Below are positions 1-7,582 of a stretch of 64,000 nt of DNA, one piece after another. Numbering within the stretch: position 1 is the stretch's first letter; each line of letters begins with the position of its first letter. The notes below the pieces were generated by a model, which saw only the letters and a program-made list of their open reading frames with translations, was not told the DNA's origin and did not search any database. The stretch comes from Enterobacteriaceae bacterium LSJC7 (GTDB lineage Bacteria > Pseudomonadota > Gammaproteobacteria > Enterobacterales > Enterobacteriaceae), in assembly GCA_000302695.1 (NCBI GenBank), contig AMFN01000002.1, forward strand, positions 1-64,000. Direction: 5' to 3'. The position numbers and the translations under genes were made by a program.

Positions 1-138
1 GGGGGGGGGGGGCTTGCACCGCATTTTAGCCACCAGTCATTGATATGTTGTTAAGGTAAAACGACAACTATGAGGGCTTAAATTATTAAGGTGACGCGGA
101 TTAATATGTATTTAAAATAACTGAAAATGGAGCGTCTA
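1..138. other. G12 run at the window start and non-coding leader
   Basis: The first 12 bases are all G, followed by about 125 bases with no coding pattern in any frame beyond short stubs. A G homopolymer at an outer edge is most simply an assembly or sequencing artefact at a contig end. A real G tract next to tail-fibre genes cannot be excluded. The rest of the stretch is the upstream region of the tail-fibre assembly gene. Confidence 0.6.
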
Positions 139-609
139 ATGTATTTATTCAGTCCGTCTAATAATGCGTTTTATCCTGAGTCTCTTCGCGAGGCTTATGA
201 AAACGCAGGTACATTACCAAGTGATTTAATTAGTGTAGATAGCGGGGTTTTTAGCGAATTTTCTGGCCCACCTCCAGATGGAATGCGGCGAGCGGCTAAT
301 GATGAGTTGATGCCATGTTGGGAACCAGTCCCGGTAATTGAGTATACAGCAGAGCAAATTAAGGCACAGGCGAGACGGTTGCGAAATGATTTTATTTCAG
401 CGACCGACAGGATGGTTACTGTTGATTATACGATTAACGATCGTGATTTAACCGATGAGCAGCAAGATGAAATTATTGCATTACGCGCAGCGTTTAAGGC
501 GTGGCCCAGCTATGAGGGTTGGCCCAATATCGAACTACCAGAAATACCGCTTTGGATTTTAATTGAAGCTGTAAACAATGGCTATGCCGTTCCAGACTGG
601 CCGAAATAA
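139..609 (+). CDS. Phage tail fibre assembly protein (Caudo_TAP type)
   Basis: This 156-aa protein has the usual make-up of P2/Mu-type tail-fibre assembly chaperones. The N-terminus MYLFSPSNNAFYP is typical of the family, and the central part EQIKAQARRLRNDFI followed by a Trp/Pro-rich C-terminus is also characteristic. These proteins help trimerise the fibre tip. The ATG at 139 is preferred over the one at 127 because GGAG at 129-132 gives a well-spaced ribosome site. It lies on the strand opposite to the fibre gene and converges with it. That arrangement is what one expects if the fibre-tip and assembly-gene segment has been inverted, as in Mu-like S/U cassettes. Confidence 0.85.
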   Translation: MYLFSPSNNAFYPESLREAYENAGTLPSDLISVDSGVFSEFSGPPPDGMRRAANDELMPCWEPVPVIEYTAEQIKAQARRLRNDFISATDRMVTVDYTINDRDLTDEQQDEIIALRAAFKAWPSYEGWPNIELPEIPLWILIEAVNNGYAVPDWPK

Positions 610-611
610 AT

Positions 612-638
612 AAAAAGCCCGAAAGGGCTTTTTATTTT
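612..638. terminator. Bidirectional terminator between convergent fibre genes
   Basis: The stem AAAAGCCC/GGGCTTTT has a 4-nt loop (GAAA), with A-rich and T-rich flanks on both sides. It sits between the plus-strand assembly gene and the minus-strand fibre module, so it can serve both directions. Confidence 0.85.
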
Positions 639-650
639 TCTGCGAGGGTA

Positions 651-997
651 TCAGTATCCTATCCCCCACACGGCAACAGATGAGTTTGATTTTGAGTAAG
701 AGCATGCCACTTGAAAGGCCTGCCTGTTAATTACCCTGGCTGACGTGAAAGGCATGCCCGATGTTGCGTAAATAATGGAATTTGTCAAAGCCTGGATAAT
801 ATTAATACACGCGTTCGGGAATGCGATCGGCCAAAGAGAGTCCACAACAACTAAGGAGCCATCTGAGGATTGCGGCACAGAGACATTACGCCACTGCAAA
901 AGAAAACTGACGCTGTTTGCAGCGGGAATTTTTATCCATCCGCCCGATGAGGTGGAACCGCTAACTGCCGAAAGTTTTGCCGCTTCTCCCAAACGAA
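651..997 (-). pseudogene. Orphan tail-fibre C-terminal (tip) module
   Basis: About 113 residues resemble the C-terminal tip of P2/Mu-like fibres. They include GGWIKIP, FLLQW, a WPIAFPNAC-like segment, and the ending ATSGMPFTSAR...VWGIGY, which is frequent in Enterobacteriaceae fibre tips. There is no fibre shaft and no convincing ribosome site. The reading frame enters through VRLGEAAKLSAVSG, which matches the NLRLGE junction inside the complete fibre gene just upstream on the same strand. It looks like a displaced alternative tip left by recombination, expressed only if rejoined to the shaft. Confidence 0.7.
984..997 (-). repeat. Copy 2 of 14-nt fibre junction sequence
   Basis: On the minus strand this reads TTCGTTTGGGAGAA. 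It matches positions 1358-1371 at 13 of 14 bases and marks the 5' edge of the orphan tip module. Confidence 0.6.
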
Positions 998-1000
998 CGT

Positions 1001-1984
1001 TTAAAATCCCTCAATGACTATGTAGCCGATAAACTTGGAGAGATAAGAGCTTGAGACGTTCGACCCGTTAGATATTCCCTGCGCTAATACCCGTATTGTG
1101 GTTAAGTTTTCTGACGTATAACCTGCAAACTCCAATGAATTATCTGTTGCCGCATTTATCATCAGTGCAACGTTTCTAACAACTCGGCTAAAAGCAATGG
1201 GGTAATTAACGCTAATCCCACTTGATGGAGTAGGTATATTTAACGGGTTCGCCGCGTTGTACTTAAGTCCCTGCCTTATAAATCCATCGCTATAGATTTC
1301 ATACCATGAGTTGTCACTTCCGCCATTTGAGACAAGATACCTTTTCATTCTCGCCATTTCGCCCAAACGAAGATTTGAGAGAGTCTTTTCGATCGCTGCG
1401 TCACCGCCTTTGGCGATCTCATCAAGGCAGTTTGCGATCTGCAAATATTGTGAATGTGGGTTTTCCTCAGCCAGGTGTTCTGTCAGCAACTTATCGGAGT
1501 ATGCTTTTACCTCAATAACAGCAGCATCAACATATGCGCGGGTGGCGAGCACAACAGACGGATCAACTTTCAATTCAACGGCCGCCGCACTGTTAACAAT
1601 CAGCACCATCCTGACAACTTGCGTGCGTCCGCTACCCTCTTGCAGCTGAGGCTTGTACGTCTCAGCACAGTTTGCAACCGCAATCATTACGCCACTTTCA
1701 TCGAATAAGCCTATTTCGCGAATCCAGAAACCGCCCTCGCTTTCAGGGATCACCTGCTCAACAATGACCTGGTTCGCATTTGCTGTGTCGATAAATACCG
1801 AATTAACCGGCGCGCGGCGCACTTCGTTAACCAGTGCCATGCGCGCAGCATCCGGCGTTGGGAGAGTGCCGCCGCCATCACCCACGGCCATTGTGGTGAT
1901 TTTTAATGTTGTGCCGAGCGCGGTGGCGTTTGCCAGTTTCGCCGCGCCCAGGTTCGTCAGAATTGCATAGTATTTAGCTGCCAT
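1001..1984 (-). CDS. H: P2 gpH-like tail fibre protein
   Basis: This 327-aa fibre subunit starts MAAKYYAILTNLGAAKLANA, the conserved N-terminus of P2-type gpH that docks on the baseplate. The Phage_fiber_2-like region occupies roughly residues 1-160 and a short shaft follows to about 205. P2 gpH is about 670 aa, so the shaft here is much reduced. After the junction NLRLGE (about residue 206) comes a unique tip ending in FIGYIVIEGF. It overlaps gpI by 11 bp, as in other P2-like late operons. The tip presumably fixes host range. Confidence 0.88.
   Translation of the reverse strand: MAAKYYAILTNLGAAKLANATALGTTLKITTMAVGDGGGTLPTPDAARMALVNEVRRAPVNSVFIDTANANQVIVEQVIPESEGGFWIREIGLFDESGVMIAVANCAETYKPQLQEGSGRTQVVRMVLIVNSAAAVELKVDPSVVLATRAYVDAAVIEVKAYSDKLLTEHLAEENPHSQYLQIANCLDEIAKGGDAAIEKTLSNLRLGEMARMKRYLVSNGGSDNSWYEIYSDGFIRQGLKYNAANPLNIPTPSSGISVNYPIAFSRVVRNVALMINAATDNSLEFAGYTSENLTTIRVLAQGISNGSNVSSSYLSKFIGYIVIEGF
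1358..1371 (-). repeat. Copy 1 of 14-nt fibre junction sequence
   Basis: On the minus strand this reads TTCGTTTGGGCGAA inside the H gene and encodes part of RLGE. It is the partner of the copy at 984-997, and tip modules appear to change after this point. Confidence 0.6.
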
Positions 1985-2588
1985 AATTCACGCTCACAGT
2001 ATCGATTAAATAAACTCCCGCGCTGAACGCGGCATTCCCTGCTGTTGTAATATCGTCCGGCATATACGGGTAAACGGTTAATTCATCCCCCATATAGCAC
2101 CCGGCGGCGACAGATGTTGCACCGGCTGTCTCAAGCTGAATTGACAGGCCAACCAGATGCCTTGTAAGCGGTTTTGCATCAGCCAGAAGGCGTTCCAGCT
2201 CGATGTAAATATCCTCGGTTATGCCTTGTTCGCTGATGCCAATATCAAGACGAAAAGTGCCGGGTGCTTCCCCTGTCTCAAACCACTCGATGATGCGGAT
2301 CAGGTAGCCGAACGGTTCAACAACGCCGCGCAGGGCTGCAATCGTTCCCTTCAGGCGATGTACGCGCCACGCCGTGCGAATGACCTGCCTTTTCGTTTGC
2401 TCCGTCCAGCCCTCATCCCACCTATCGACTGATAACGCCCAGGCCAGATAGGGCAAAAATTTCACAGGACATATGTCAACGTTCCACAGTTTCCAGATAT
2501 CCACTGGCAGCTCAGACAACCGGCCGCTGGCAGCTACGGCATTGCGCATAAATTCCGTTGCGTTGGGCGGCAACAGGCTGTTACTCAT
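1974..2588 (-). CDS. I: Baseplate wedge protein gpI
   Basis: This is a 204-aa P2 gpI homologue. The N-terminal MSNSLLPPNATEFMRNAV and the motifs LPYLAWALSVD and WRVHRLKGT are hallmarks of the family (P2 gpI is 176 aa). It forms part of the contractile-tail baseplate wedge with gpJ and gpW. It overlaps gpJ upstream (8 bp) and gpH downstream, consistent with translational coupling in one late operon. Confidence 0.93.
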   Translation of the reverse strand: MSNSLLPPNATEFMRNAVAASGRLSELPVDIWKLWNVDICPVKFLPYLAWALSVDRWDEGWTEQTKRQVIRTAWRVHRLKGTIAALRGVVEPFGYLIRIIEWFETGEAPGTFRLDIGISEQGITEDIYIELERLLADAKPLTRHLVGLSIQLETAGATSVAAGCYMGDELTVYPYMPDDITTAGNAAFSAGVYLIDTVSVNYGS

Positions 2589-3477
2589 CCGTCCCTCTCA
2601 TCTCAATCACGGAAGAATCACAGTAGGCGGCCTGGGTATCATTCACAGGTATATTCACAGCCGGGGCCAGTAGCTCCACGCGCTGCACCCCTTCAACGTG
2701 TAGCGCTGCCATAATTGCCGATCTCGCCACGTCGCGACCAATGCGCCGCTGCGCCTTCAGGTATTCACTCAGCGAATTAAGAGCAGCTGTTTGCACAATC
2801 TCCGCTTCGGGACCTGGGTATAGATACAATTCAGCATCAATATGATAGCGAACGATATCAGCGCTCTGAACCGTCAACCGGTCAGCAACAGGCCTTTTAT
2901 CTTCGGCTGAAAGCGCTGTGTTTACGGTTGCTAATAACTCAGGTGAGGCAGCGCCATCGCCCTCTGTCGAAAGAATCGAAACTATGGCAACTGCTGGCGA
3001 CGGGCTGATCCCCTTTGCATCTGCAACCTGGCCGCTGGCGCTTTTAGCAAAAAACTCATAGGCGGACACAGGACCAGCCACGCTCAAGCCCTCATAAGCA
3101 GCCTGGGCGCGCAGACGAAACGAAGAGTCACTTTCTGTTTCCGCTTCATCCGTGTCGGTTGCTGGCTTGCTGACCAGTCGGATCACGTCCTGGTTTGCCG
3201 CCAGGTTATCCAGATTCGTGCCGGTTGAATGACTCAGCATGCATGCGGCGGTGGCGTCATTTATGCGCTGGCGTAACAGCATTTCGCGATACGCTATGAC
3301 CTGTGCGATTGCGTTAAGCGGCTCAGACTCAAGCTCCAGCGCGGCTGTGACAGCTGCGCGCTGGTCTTCGGGGAATGCCGCCACCATCATCGCCTTTACA
3401 TCAGGTAACAGGATCTCAAAATCCAGTTCTTCAATAATCTGCGGCTTCGGCAGCTGCGATAAATCAACTGTTGCCAT
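2581..3477 (-). CDS. J: Baseplate assembly protein gpJ
   Basis: This is a 298-aa Baseplate_J family protein (P2 gpJ is 302 aa). It starts MATVDLSQLPKPQIIEELDF and carries the typical central stretch YEFFAKSASGQVADAKGISP. It forms the baseplate wedge and is equivalent to phage T4 gp6. It overlaps gpW upstream by 14 bp and gpI downstream. Confidence 0.94.
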   Translation of the reverse strand: MATVDLSQLPKPQIIEELDFEILLPDVKAMMVAAFPEDQRAAVTAALELESEPLNAIAQVIAYREMLLRQRINDATAACMLSHSTGTNLDNLAANQDVIRLVSKPATDTDEAETESDSSFRLRAQAAYEGLSVAGPVSAYEFFAKSASGQVADAKGISPSPAVAIVSILSTEGDGAASPELLATVNTALSAEDKRPVADRLTVQSADIVRYHIDAELYLYPGPEAEIVQTAALNSLSEYLKAQRRIGRDVARSAIMAALHVEGVQRVELLAPAVNIPVNDTQAAYCDSSVIEMRGTDE

Positions 3478-3829
3478 CTCGATCGCTCCTGAGTGTTACT
3501 GTGCCGCTGGTCGCTTCTAACGTTTCTGTTAGCAGGCCGGACAGATACATTTCCACACGCCCGGTTTTTGACCATGAAACATCTACCGCTGACAGAGCAA
3601 TACGCGGCTCCCAGCGCGTTAACGCGATCACCGCTGCGCTCATTAGCTGCATTCGTGTAATGCTGTTTTGCGGGGCGTCAATCAGATCTGGCAACACGGA
3701 GCCATAATCCCTGCGCATAATTCGCGAACCAAGCGGCGTAGTGAGAACATCACGCACTGACTGCCAGAGCTGCTGCTTGTCTTTTTTTACGCCGGGGCCG
3801 TCAGGGTTCATACCGATATATCGCGCCAT
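3464..3829 (-). CDS. W: Baseplate protein gpW (T4 gp25-like)
   Basis: This 121-aa protein belongs to the GPW_gp25 family. The conserved segments are DVLTTPLGSRIMRRDYGS and LIDAPQN near the N-terminus and ALTRWEPRI in the middle. It is a baseplate wedge component that helps start sheath assembly. The gene abuts gpV and shares its start base with the gpV stop region. Confidence 0.94.
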   Translation of the reverse strand: MARYIGMNPDGPGVKKDKQQLWQSVRDVLTTPLGSRIMRRDYGSVLPDLIDAPQNSITRMQLMSAAVIALTRWEPRIALSAVDVSWSKTGRVEMYLSGLLTETLEATSGTVTLRSDRDGNS

Positions 3830-4410
3830 TATTTCGGCCCACCCGTATTGCTCGATCCACCCTGCACGCCGGTATGCACATGCTTATCAACAATCACACC
3901 GTTTGATGACAACTGGCCCGATGAATGGGTGACATTGCCGCGCAGCGTGCCGCCATTTTTCAGCTCAAACGTATTTGTCACGAGATGCTGAGTGCATTCA
4001 ACGACCGGCGTTTCAAGCGTGACGCTGGTTGACGCTGTAATGCGCGCCGTTTTCACCCCCTCAGCGAGCAGCTCACCTGCCGCGGCGTCATATCGAATCC
4101 TTGCGCCATCGGGGGCCGTAATTACAATCTCCTGAAGGTCGGCCCCTGGCGGTGATGCTGACTCGCTGTAAATACTGCCGATCACAATCGCCGTTTCCGG
4201 GTTCCCTCCAATGCACGCGAGCAGTAACTGCTCACCCTGGGATGGCGCGGCCCACACCCGGAACAGCCCGGCACGAGGCGCGGTCCAGGGTAGCCACGCG
4301 GTGGCAAGCTCTCCGACACTGACGCGCACCCGAGCGGCACGCTCGTCAACCTCCAGCACAGTGCCAACGCACAACATGTTTTCAATCAGCCGCTGCTGCT
4401 CTGCGCTCAT
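3829..4410 (-). CDS. V: Baseplate spike protein gpV
   Basis: This 193-aa spike is the central membrane-piercing tip of the P2-like tail (P2 gpV is 211 aa). An OB-fold-like N-terminal part with GTVLEVD and LPWTAPRAG is followed by a beta-helix. The C-terminus DKHVHTGVQGG contains the HxH iron-binding motif at the needle tip. It overlaps the upstream tail completion gene by 4 bp (ATGA). Confidence 0.93.
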   Translation of the reverse strand: MSAEQQRLIENMLCVGTVLEVDERAARVRVSVGELATAWLPWTAPRAGLFRVWAAPSQGEQLLLACIGGNPETAIVIGSIYSESASPPGADLQEIVITAPDGARIRYDAAAGELLAEGVKTARITASTSVTLETPVVECTQHLVTNTFELKNGGTLRGNVTHSSGQLSSNGVIVDKHVHTGVQGGSSNTGGPK

Positions 4411-5045
4411 TTCAGCCTCATTGACTCAATCATTTTTTCAGCGATAACCCGGCGATCTGCAATCGTCAGGCCCAGCAGGATGCGGCGCGGGTATGACGCC
4501 AGAGCACCGCCGCCAACCTCATCACGCAGGGCAAACTGATGCGCCCGAGCGATGCGTGCCGCCACGCCGGAAAAGCCTGTCTCCGCTCCGTCCGGGGTTG
4601 CCGCTGTGCGCAGCCAGCGCGAGGTGCGTAAGCGCCGAAACATTGCCTGTTTTTTTGTCGTGGTGCGCTGCGTTTCCGTCAGATCAATATCCAGCCAGGC
4701 CGCTACATCCTCACGCCGCAACGAACGCTCAGCGCCCCCGCGTGCCGAATCACGCCCGGTAACCATCCGGACACCCCCGCGGCCGGTCGTATGTCGCCAG
4801 TCTGTTAGCTCTCGCACCTGGCCGCGATATAACACGCGCAGGCTTTTATGCGTTTTACGTAACCGGCGACGCCGTGCTTCATATTGCGATCCGTCCGGGT
4901 TTTGCTGGCGTGCTATGCGTTGCTGCTGTCCGCGCCGCACCCCCGCTGCAATAGCGCGCGCAGAGGCGCGTCGGGCTTGTGGCGTCATGCCCGCCAGAAT
5001 GTCTGCAAATACCCGATCTAGCTGCTGAAACATCGCCTCACTCAT
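4407..5045 (-). CDS. S: Tail completion protein gpS-like
   Basis: This 212-aa protein is a P2 gpS-type tail completion factor (Phage_tail_S, virion morphogenesis), longer than P2 gpS (150 aa). The N-terminus MSEAMFQQLDRVFADILAGM matches the family and the protein is rich in Arg. The ATG at 5045 is chosen because it reproduces the family start and overlaps the gpR stop, while the longer frame adds an atypical hydrophobic leader. A C-terminal extension with ARAHQFALRDEVG and YPRRILLGL is the virion-morphogenesis signature. Confidence 0.88.
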   Translation of the reverse strand: MSEAMFQQLDRVFADILAGMTPQARRASARAIAAGVRRGQQQRIARQQNPDGSQYEARRRRLRKTHKSLRVLYRGQVRELTDWRHTTGRGGVRMVTGRDSARGGAERSLRREDVAAWLDIDLTETQRTTTKKQAMFRRLRTSRWLRTAATPDGAETGFSGVAARIARAHQFALRDEVGGGALASYPRRILLGLTIADRRVIAEKMIESMRLK

Positions 5046-5499
5046 CACGACCACCCATGCCAACATCACCAACAAACACCACATCCCAGGGGCCGCCGAA
5101 AATTCGCGGTGGCCGTTCCGCTTTATGCTCAGCTATCAGGCCATCTTCATTGCGCTGGACAATGACACGCTCCCACAGCGGAACCTTTAGCAGGATATCG
5201 GCTAATTCATCGTTGATAATGTCCGCATCAAATTCGATCAGCCGGTTTTTGTCCGGGTTTAACAACAAATCAGGCTGATTACTTTTTAGCCAGCCGAGCA
5301 GAGGGAGCATGAGATCATCAAGCTGACCGGAAAAATCTGTTGCAAGCACATGCAGTGTGTACCGGTACATAAACGCCGCATCATTGCCAGCAACCTCGAC
5401 AGAACCACGCTCAACCCATACCGTCAGTCGCTCAGGATTAGCCCGGCACCAACTATTTTTGCGCACAAATTCAGCGCGCAGCAGCTCCGCTTTCAGCAT
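5038..5499 (-). CDS. R: Tail completion protein gpR
   Basis: This is a 153-aa P2 gpR homologue (P2 gpR is 155 aa), needed for finishing the tail before head joining. Recognisable stretches are MLKAELLRAEFV at the start and FSGQLDDLMLPLLGWL in the middle. The start overlaps the Rz1 gene end by about 29 bp, and the end overlaps gpS by 8 bp. Confidence 0.9.
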   Translation of the reverse strand: MLKAELLRAEFVRKNSWCRANPERLTVWVERGSVEVAGNDAAFMYRYTLHVLATDFSGQLDDLMLPLLGWLKSNQPDLLLNPDKNRLIEFDADIINDELADILLKVPLWERVIVQRNEDGLIAEHKAERPPRIFGGPWDVVFVGDVGMGGRDE

Positions 5500-5764
5500 T
5501 CCCGTTCCTCCCGGCTCTCATCTCATCCCATCGCCTGAGCGCAGCTTTATCAGCGTTGCAGCTGTCAAGCGCATCAAGCACGCTGTCACTCCATGGTAAA
5601 AGCTCCCCCCACGTCAGCGCGGATGGCAGGGCAGGGGCTTTAGTGCTGAGTATCAGCGACTGCGGCACTGGCTCATAAATGACCACCGGCGTTAACCTCA
5701 CCGAGTCGTCGGCGCAACCGGTCAGAGGCAGGGCCAGGCACAGCCACACTGGCACACGGTTCAT
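5471..5764 (-). CDS. lysC: Rz1-like spanin outer-membrane lipoprotein (LysC)
   Basis: This 97-aa product begins MNRVPVWLCLALPLTGCADD, a lipoprotein signal with lipobox LTGC. It is followed by a Pro-containing periplasmic segment (VVIYEPVPQSL). The ATG at 5764 lies inside the Rz gene in another frame, the standard Rz/Rz1 nesting. Rz1 sits in the outer membrane and pairs with Rz to fuse the two membranes at lysis. Confidence 0.85.
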   Translation of the reverse strand: MNRVPVWLCLALPLTGCADDSVRLTPVVIYEPVPQSLILSTKAPALPSALTWGELLPWSDSVLDALDSCNADKAALRRWDEMRAGRNGNAESGAAAR

Positions 5765-6026
5765 TTTTGATTTCCTCGCGAATTTCATTGCGTCGTAACT
5801 CCCCGCTTTCAGTGCGCTGCTGAGCAAGCTCTTTGATTTCTGTCTGTAACGCGTCTGAGCTGGTCTGCAGCTTGCGAAGCTCTGCCATAACTGCATCCAC
5901 GCGGCTCGCCTCGCTTTCCAGATCCCTGGCGCGTACCTCTGCCGAATCCCGCTTGTTGGTTTGCCAGCTCAAAGCCAGAGCGAGGAAAAAAGCCAGCCCA
6001 GCAAGAAACGTTGCTAACATTCTCAT
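5673..6026 (-). CDS. lysB: Rz-like spanin inner-membrane subunit (LysB)
   Basis: This 117-aa protein has an N-terminal membrane segment (MLATFLAGLAFFLALALSW) and a long charged coiled-coil periplasmic stretch, as in P2 LysB/Rz. The start at 6026 overlaps the lysozyme stop by 4 bp (ATGA). A further in-frame ATG at 6020 is also possible. Rz1 is encoded within its 3' half in another frame. Confidence 0.85.
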   Translation of the reverse strand: MRMLATFLAGLAFFLALALSWQTNKRDSAEVRARDLESEASRVDAVMAELRKLQTSSDALQTEIKELAQQRTESGELRRNEIREEIKNEPCASVAVPGPASDRLRRRLGEVNAGGHL

Positions 6027-6574
6027 GGCGTCGCCTCTGCAAGTTCCGGGGCTGACAGGCACCACGCCTTAAAATCACTGCGGCGCTTAACCAGGCCAGT
6101 CAGCGGCTTTCCGCCAGCATTAACAAAATCTGTCAATCGATCGCAAACGCCCGTCCAGTTTCCGGCCTGGGCGTGCCGCCAGATGGTTGTGCGCTGCTTC
6201 AGCCCCTTTTTGTTTGTGAACCACATCAGCCCAACGCAACCAGTGTTAAAAGCTGCGTCTGTCATGGCCTCAAATACTCGCAGCGGCGCGGCGCGCCCAT
6301 TGAAATTTTGATTCACGCAGTTTTCAGCACGCTGCAAATCCTCAACCCAGCGAGCTGCGATCTCCTCGTTTGAATAACGCCGGTTTTTAACGCCACCCGT
6401 TGATCCAATCCCAACCGTCAGGACGCCTGCGGGGCAGTAATAGGGCACCGATCGGCAATCCTCATAAGCTGCGATTTTTTGCTGCACATCCGGCGTGGTG
6501 CGGAGTTCTGACGGCCACATGGCGGCAGCCAGGGCAACTATTGCACCCGTGCTACATGCAACTATCTTTCGCAC
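6023..6574 (-). CDS. Phage lysozyme (GH24 endolysin, SAR type)
   Basis: This 183-aa P2 gpK/P1 Lyz-like muramidase begins at GTG 6574. An uncleaved hydrophobic signal (ACSTGAIVALAAAMW) anchors it before activation, as in SAR endolysins. The catalytic triad of the family is visible as AYEDCR (Glu), then YCPAGVLTVGIGSTGG (Asp/Thr loop region). A conserved AAFNTGCVGL follows. It degrades peptidoglycan at lysis. It overlaps the holin gene upstream. Confidence 0.92.
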   Translation of the reverse strand: MRKIVACSTGAIVALAAAMWPSELRTTPDVQQKIAAYEDCRSVPYYCPAGVLTVGIGSTGGVKNRRYSNEEIAARWVEDLQRAENCVNQNFNGRAAPLRVFEAMTDAAFNTGCVGLMWFTNKKGLKQRTTIWRHAQAGNWTGVCDRLTDFVNAGGKPLTGLVKRRSDFKAWCLSAPELAEATP

Positions 6575-6801
6575 TCTTCCCCCTTCCCTGATGCTGCCAG
6601 CAGATGGGCCAGCATTTCATTTTGCTGCCGCTGCAATTGCTCCATCCGGCGGCGATGCCGATGGGCGAGCCATGCCGTTAGCAGGCCGATCGCTACCGCC
6701 GGGATAACAGCCCACTGCTTTGCCGTCATTAATCCAACACCCGTGGCAGCAGCTGATGATGTGTACGTTAGCCAGTTCCACAGCTTCGAAATCATGTCCA
6801 T
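6562..6801 (-). CDS. Putative phage holin
   Basis: This 79-aa protein has two hydrophobic stretches (about residues 12-28 and 30-46), then a charged, Gln-rich C-terminus. It sits directly before the lysozyme gene where P2 gpY lies. The sequence resembles HP1/S105-like class II holins more than P2 gpY. The function is inferred from topology and position. Confidence 0.75.
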   Translation of the reverse strand: MDMISKLWNWLTYTSSAAATGVGLMTAKQWAVIPAVAIGLLTAWLAHRHRRRMEQLQRQQNEMLAHLLAASGKGEECER

Positions 6802-6992
6802 AACTGCACCAGCTCCTTTGCTGCGGGCTGCTCAATATCTGGCAACTCAACCCACTGTCCGGCGGTTAAAAATAACTCAGTCGATAACCATGGGTTTGCC
6901 GCAAGCACCGCCTCTGTAACACCTGCGGTTAAACCGTAATGACGCCAGCACAGTTGATCCACGGTGTCGCCCTGTAGCGCCTGAACCTGCAT
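6792..6992 (-). CDS. X: Tail protein X (LysM-like)
   Basis: This 66-aa protein is a P2 gpX homologue (67 aa). MQVQALQGDTVDQLCWRHYG and LAANPWL are typical and form a LysM-like fold thought to bind the tail or peptidoglycan. The ATG at 6992 overlaps the gpL stop as TAATG. Confidence 0.93.
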   Translation of the reverse strand: MQVQALQGDTVDQLCWRHYGLTAGVTEAVLAANPWLSTELFLTAGQWVELPDIEQPAAKELVQLWT

Positions 6993-7486
6993 TAACAAAC
7001 CTCCGAAATCATTCGCGGGCGACCCAGTATGTCGGCAATACTCCAGCGCGCATCACGCCACAGATCATCGCGCTGCGTACTTAATGTTGCGGCGCGCTTT
7101 TCACCGTCGCCGGTCGAATCAACATCACGGTAATTTTCAATGAGCAGCGCGCGGGTAATGCTGTTTACAGCGTGGCGAAAACTGAACAGATTCACGCTTT
7201 CATCACCGATCTCATCAGCTGGAACATCAGCCATCGTCAGATGGCCTGCCACCTCCTGAGCGCGCCGCCAGTCGGACAATTCGCGGGTAACATGCACCAC
7301 TGCCTCAGTGGCCGCATGCTTTAGTCGCGTGGTTGTTACGTTTCCATTGATGCGCATTTCACGGCGGACCCTCTCAAGCTCGATGACCGGCCAGAACGTG
7401 CCAGCCGTTATCGTTTCGCCGCGATCATCAACATCAGCGATATCATCAACGCCTGGAGTAACCGCGCGTCGTGCAACCAGACCCAT
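6992..7486 (-). CDS. L: Head completion/stabilisation protein gpL
   Basis: This is a 164-aa P2 gpL homologue (169 aa), which completes and stabilises filled capsids. Characteristic segments are TFWPVIELERVRREMRI, THELSDW-like spacing and NYRDVDSTGDGEKRA near the C-terminus. It is separated from gpM by about 96 bp, a larger gap than elsewhere in the operon. Confidence 0.92.
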   Translation of the reverse strand: MGLVARRAVTPGVDDIADVDDRGETITAGTFWPVIELERVRREMRINGNVTTTRLKHAATEAVVHVTRELSDWRRAQEVAGHLTMADVPADEIGDESVNLFSFRHAVNSITRALLIENYRDVDSTGDGEKRAATLSTQRDDLWRDARWSIADILGRPRMISEVC

Positions 7487-7582
7487 TTTTCAATCCTCAA
7501 AGGGTGGCGGTGGGCGGGCGGCAAAAAACTCTCAGGTGAGGCAGATCACCGCCCGCGCCGCCAGCGCGCGGGGCGCAAATCG

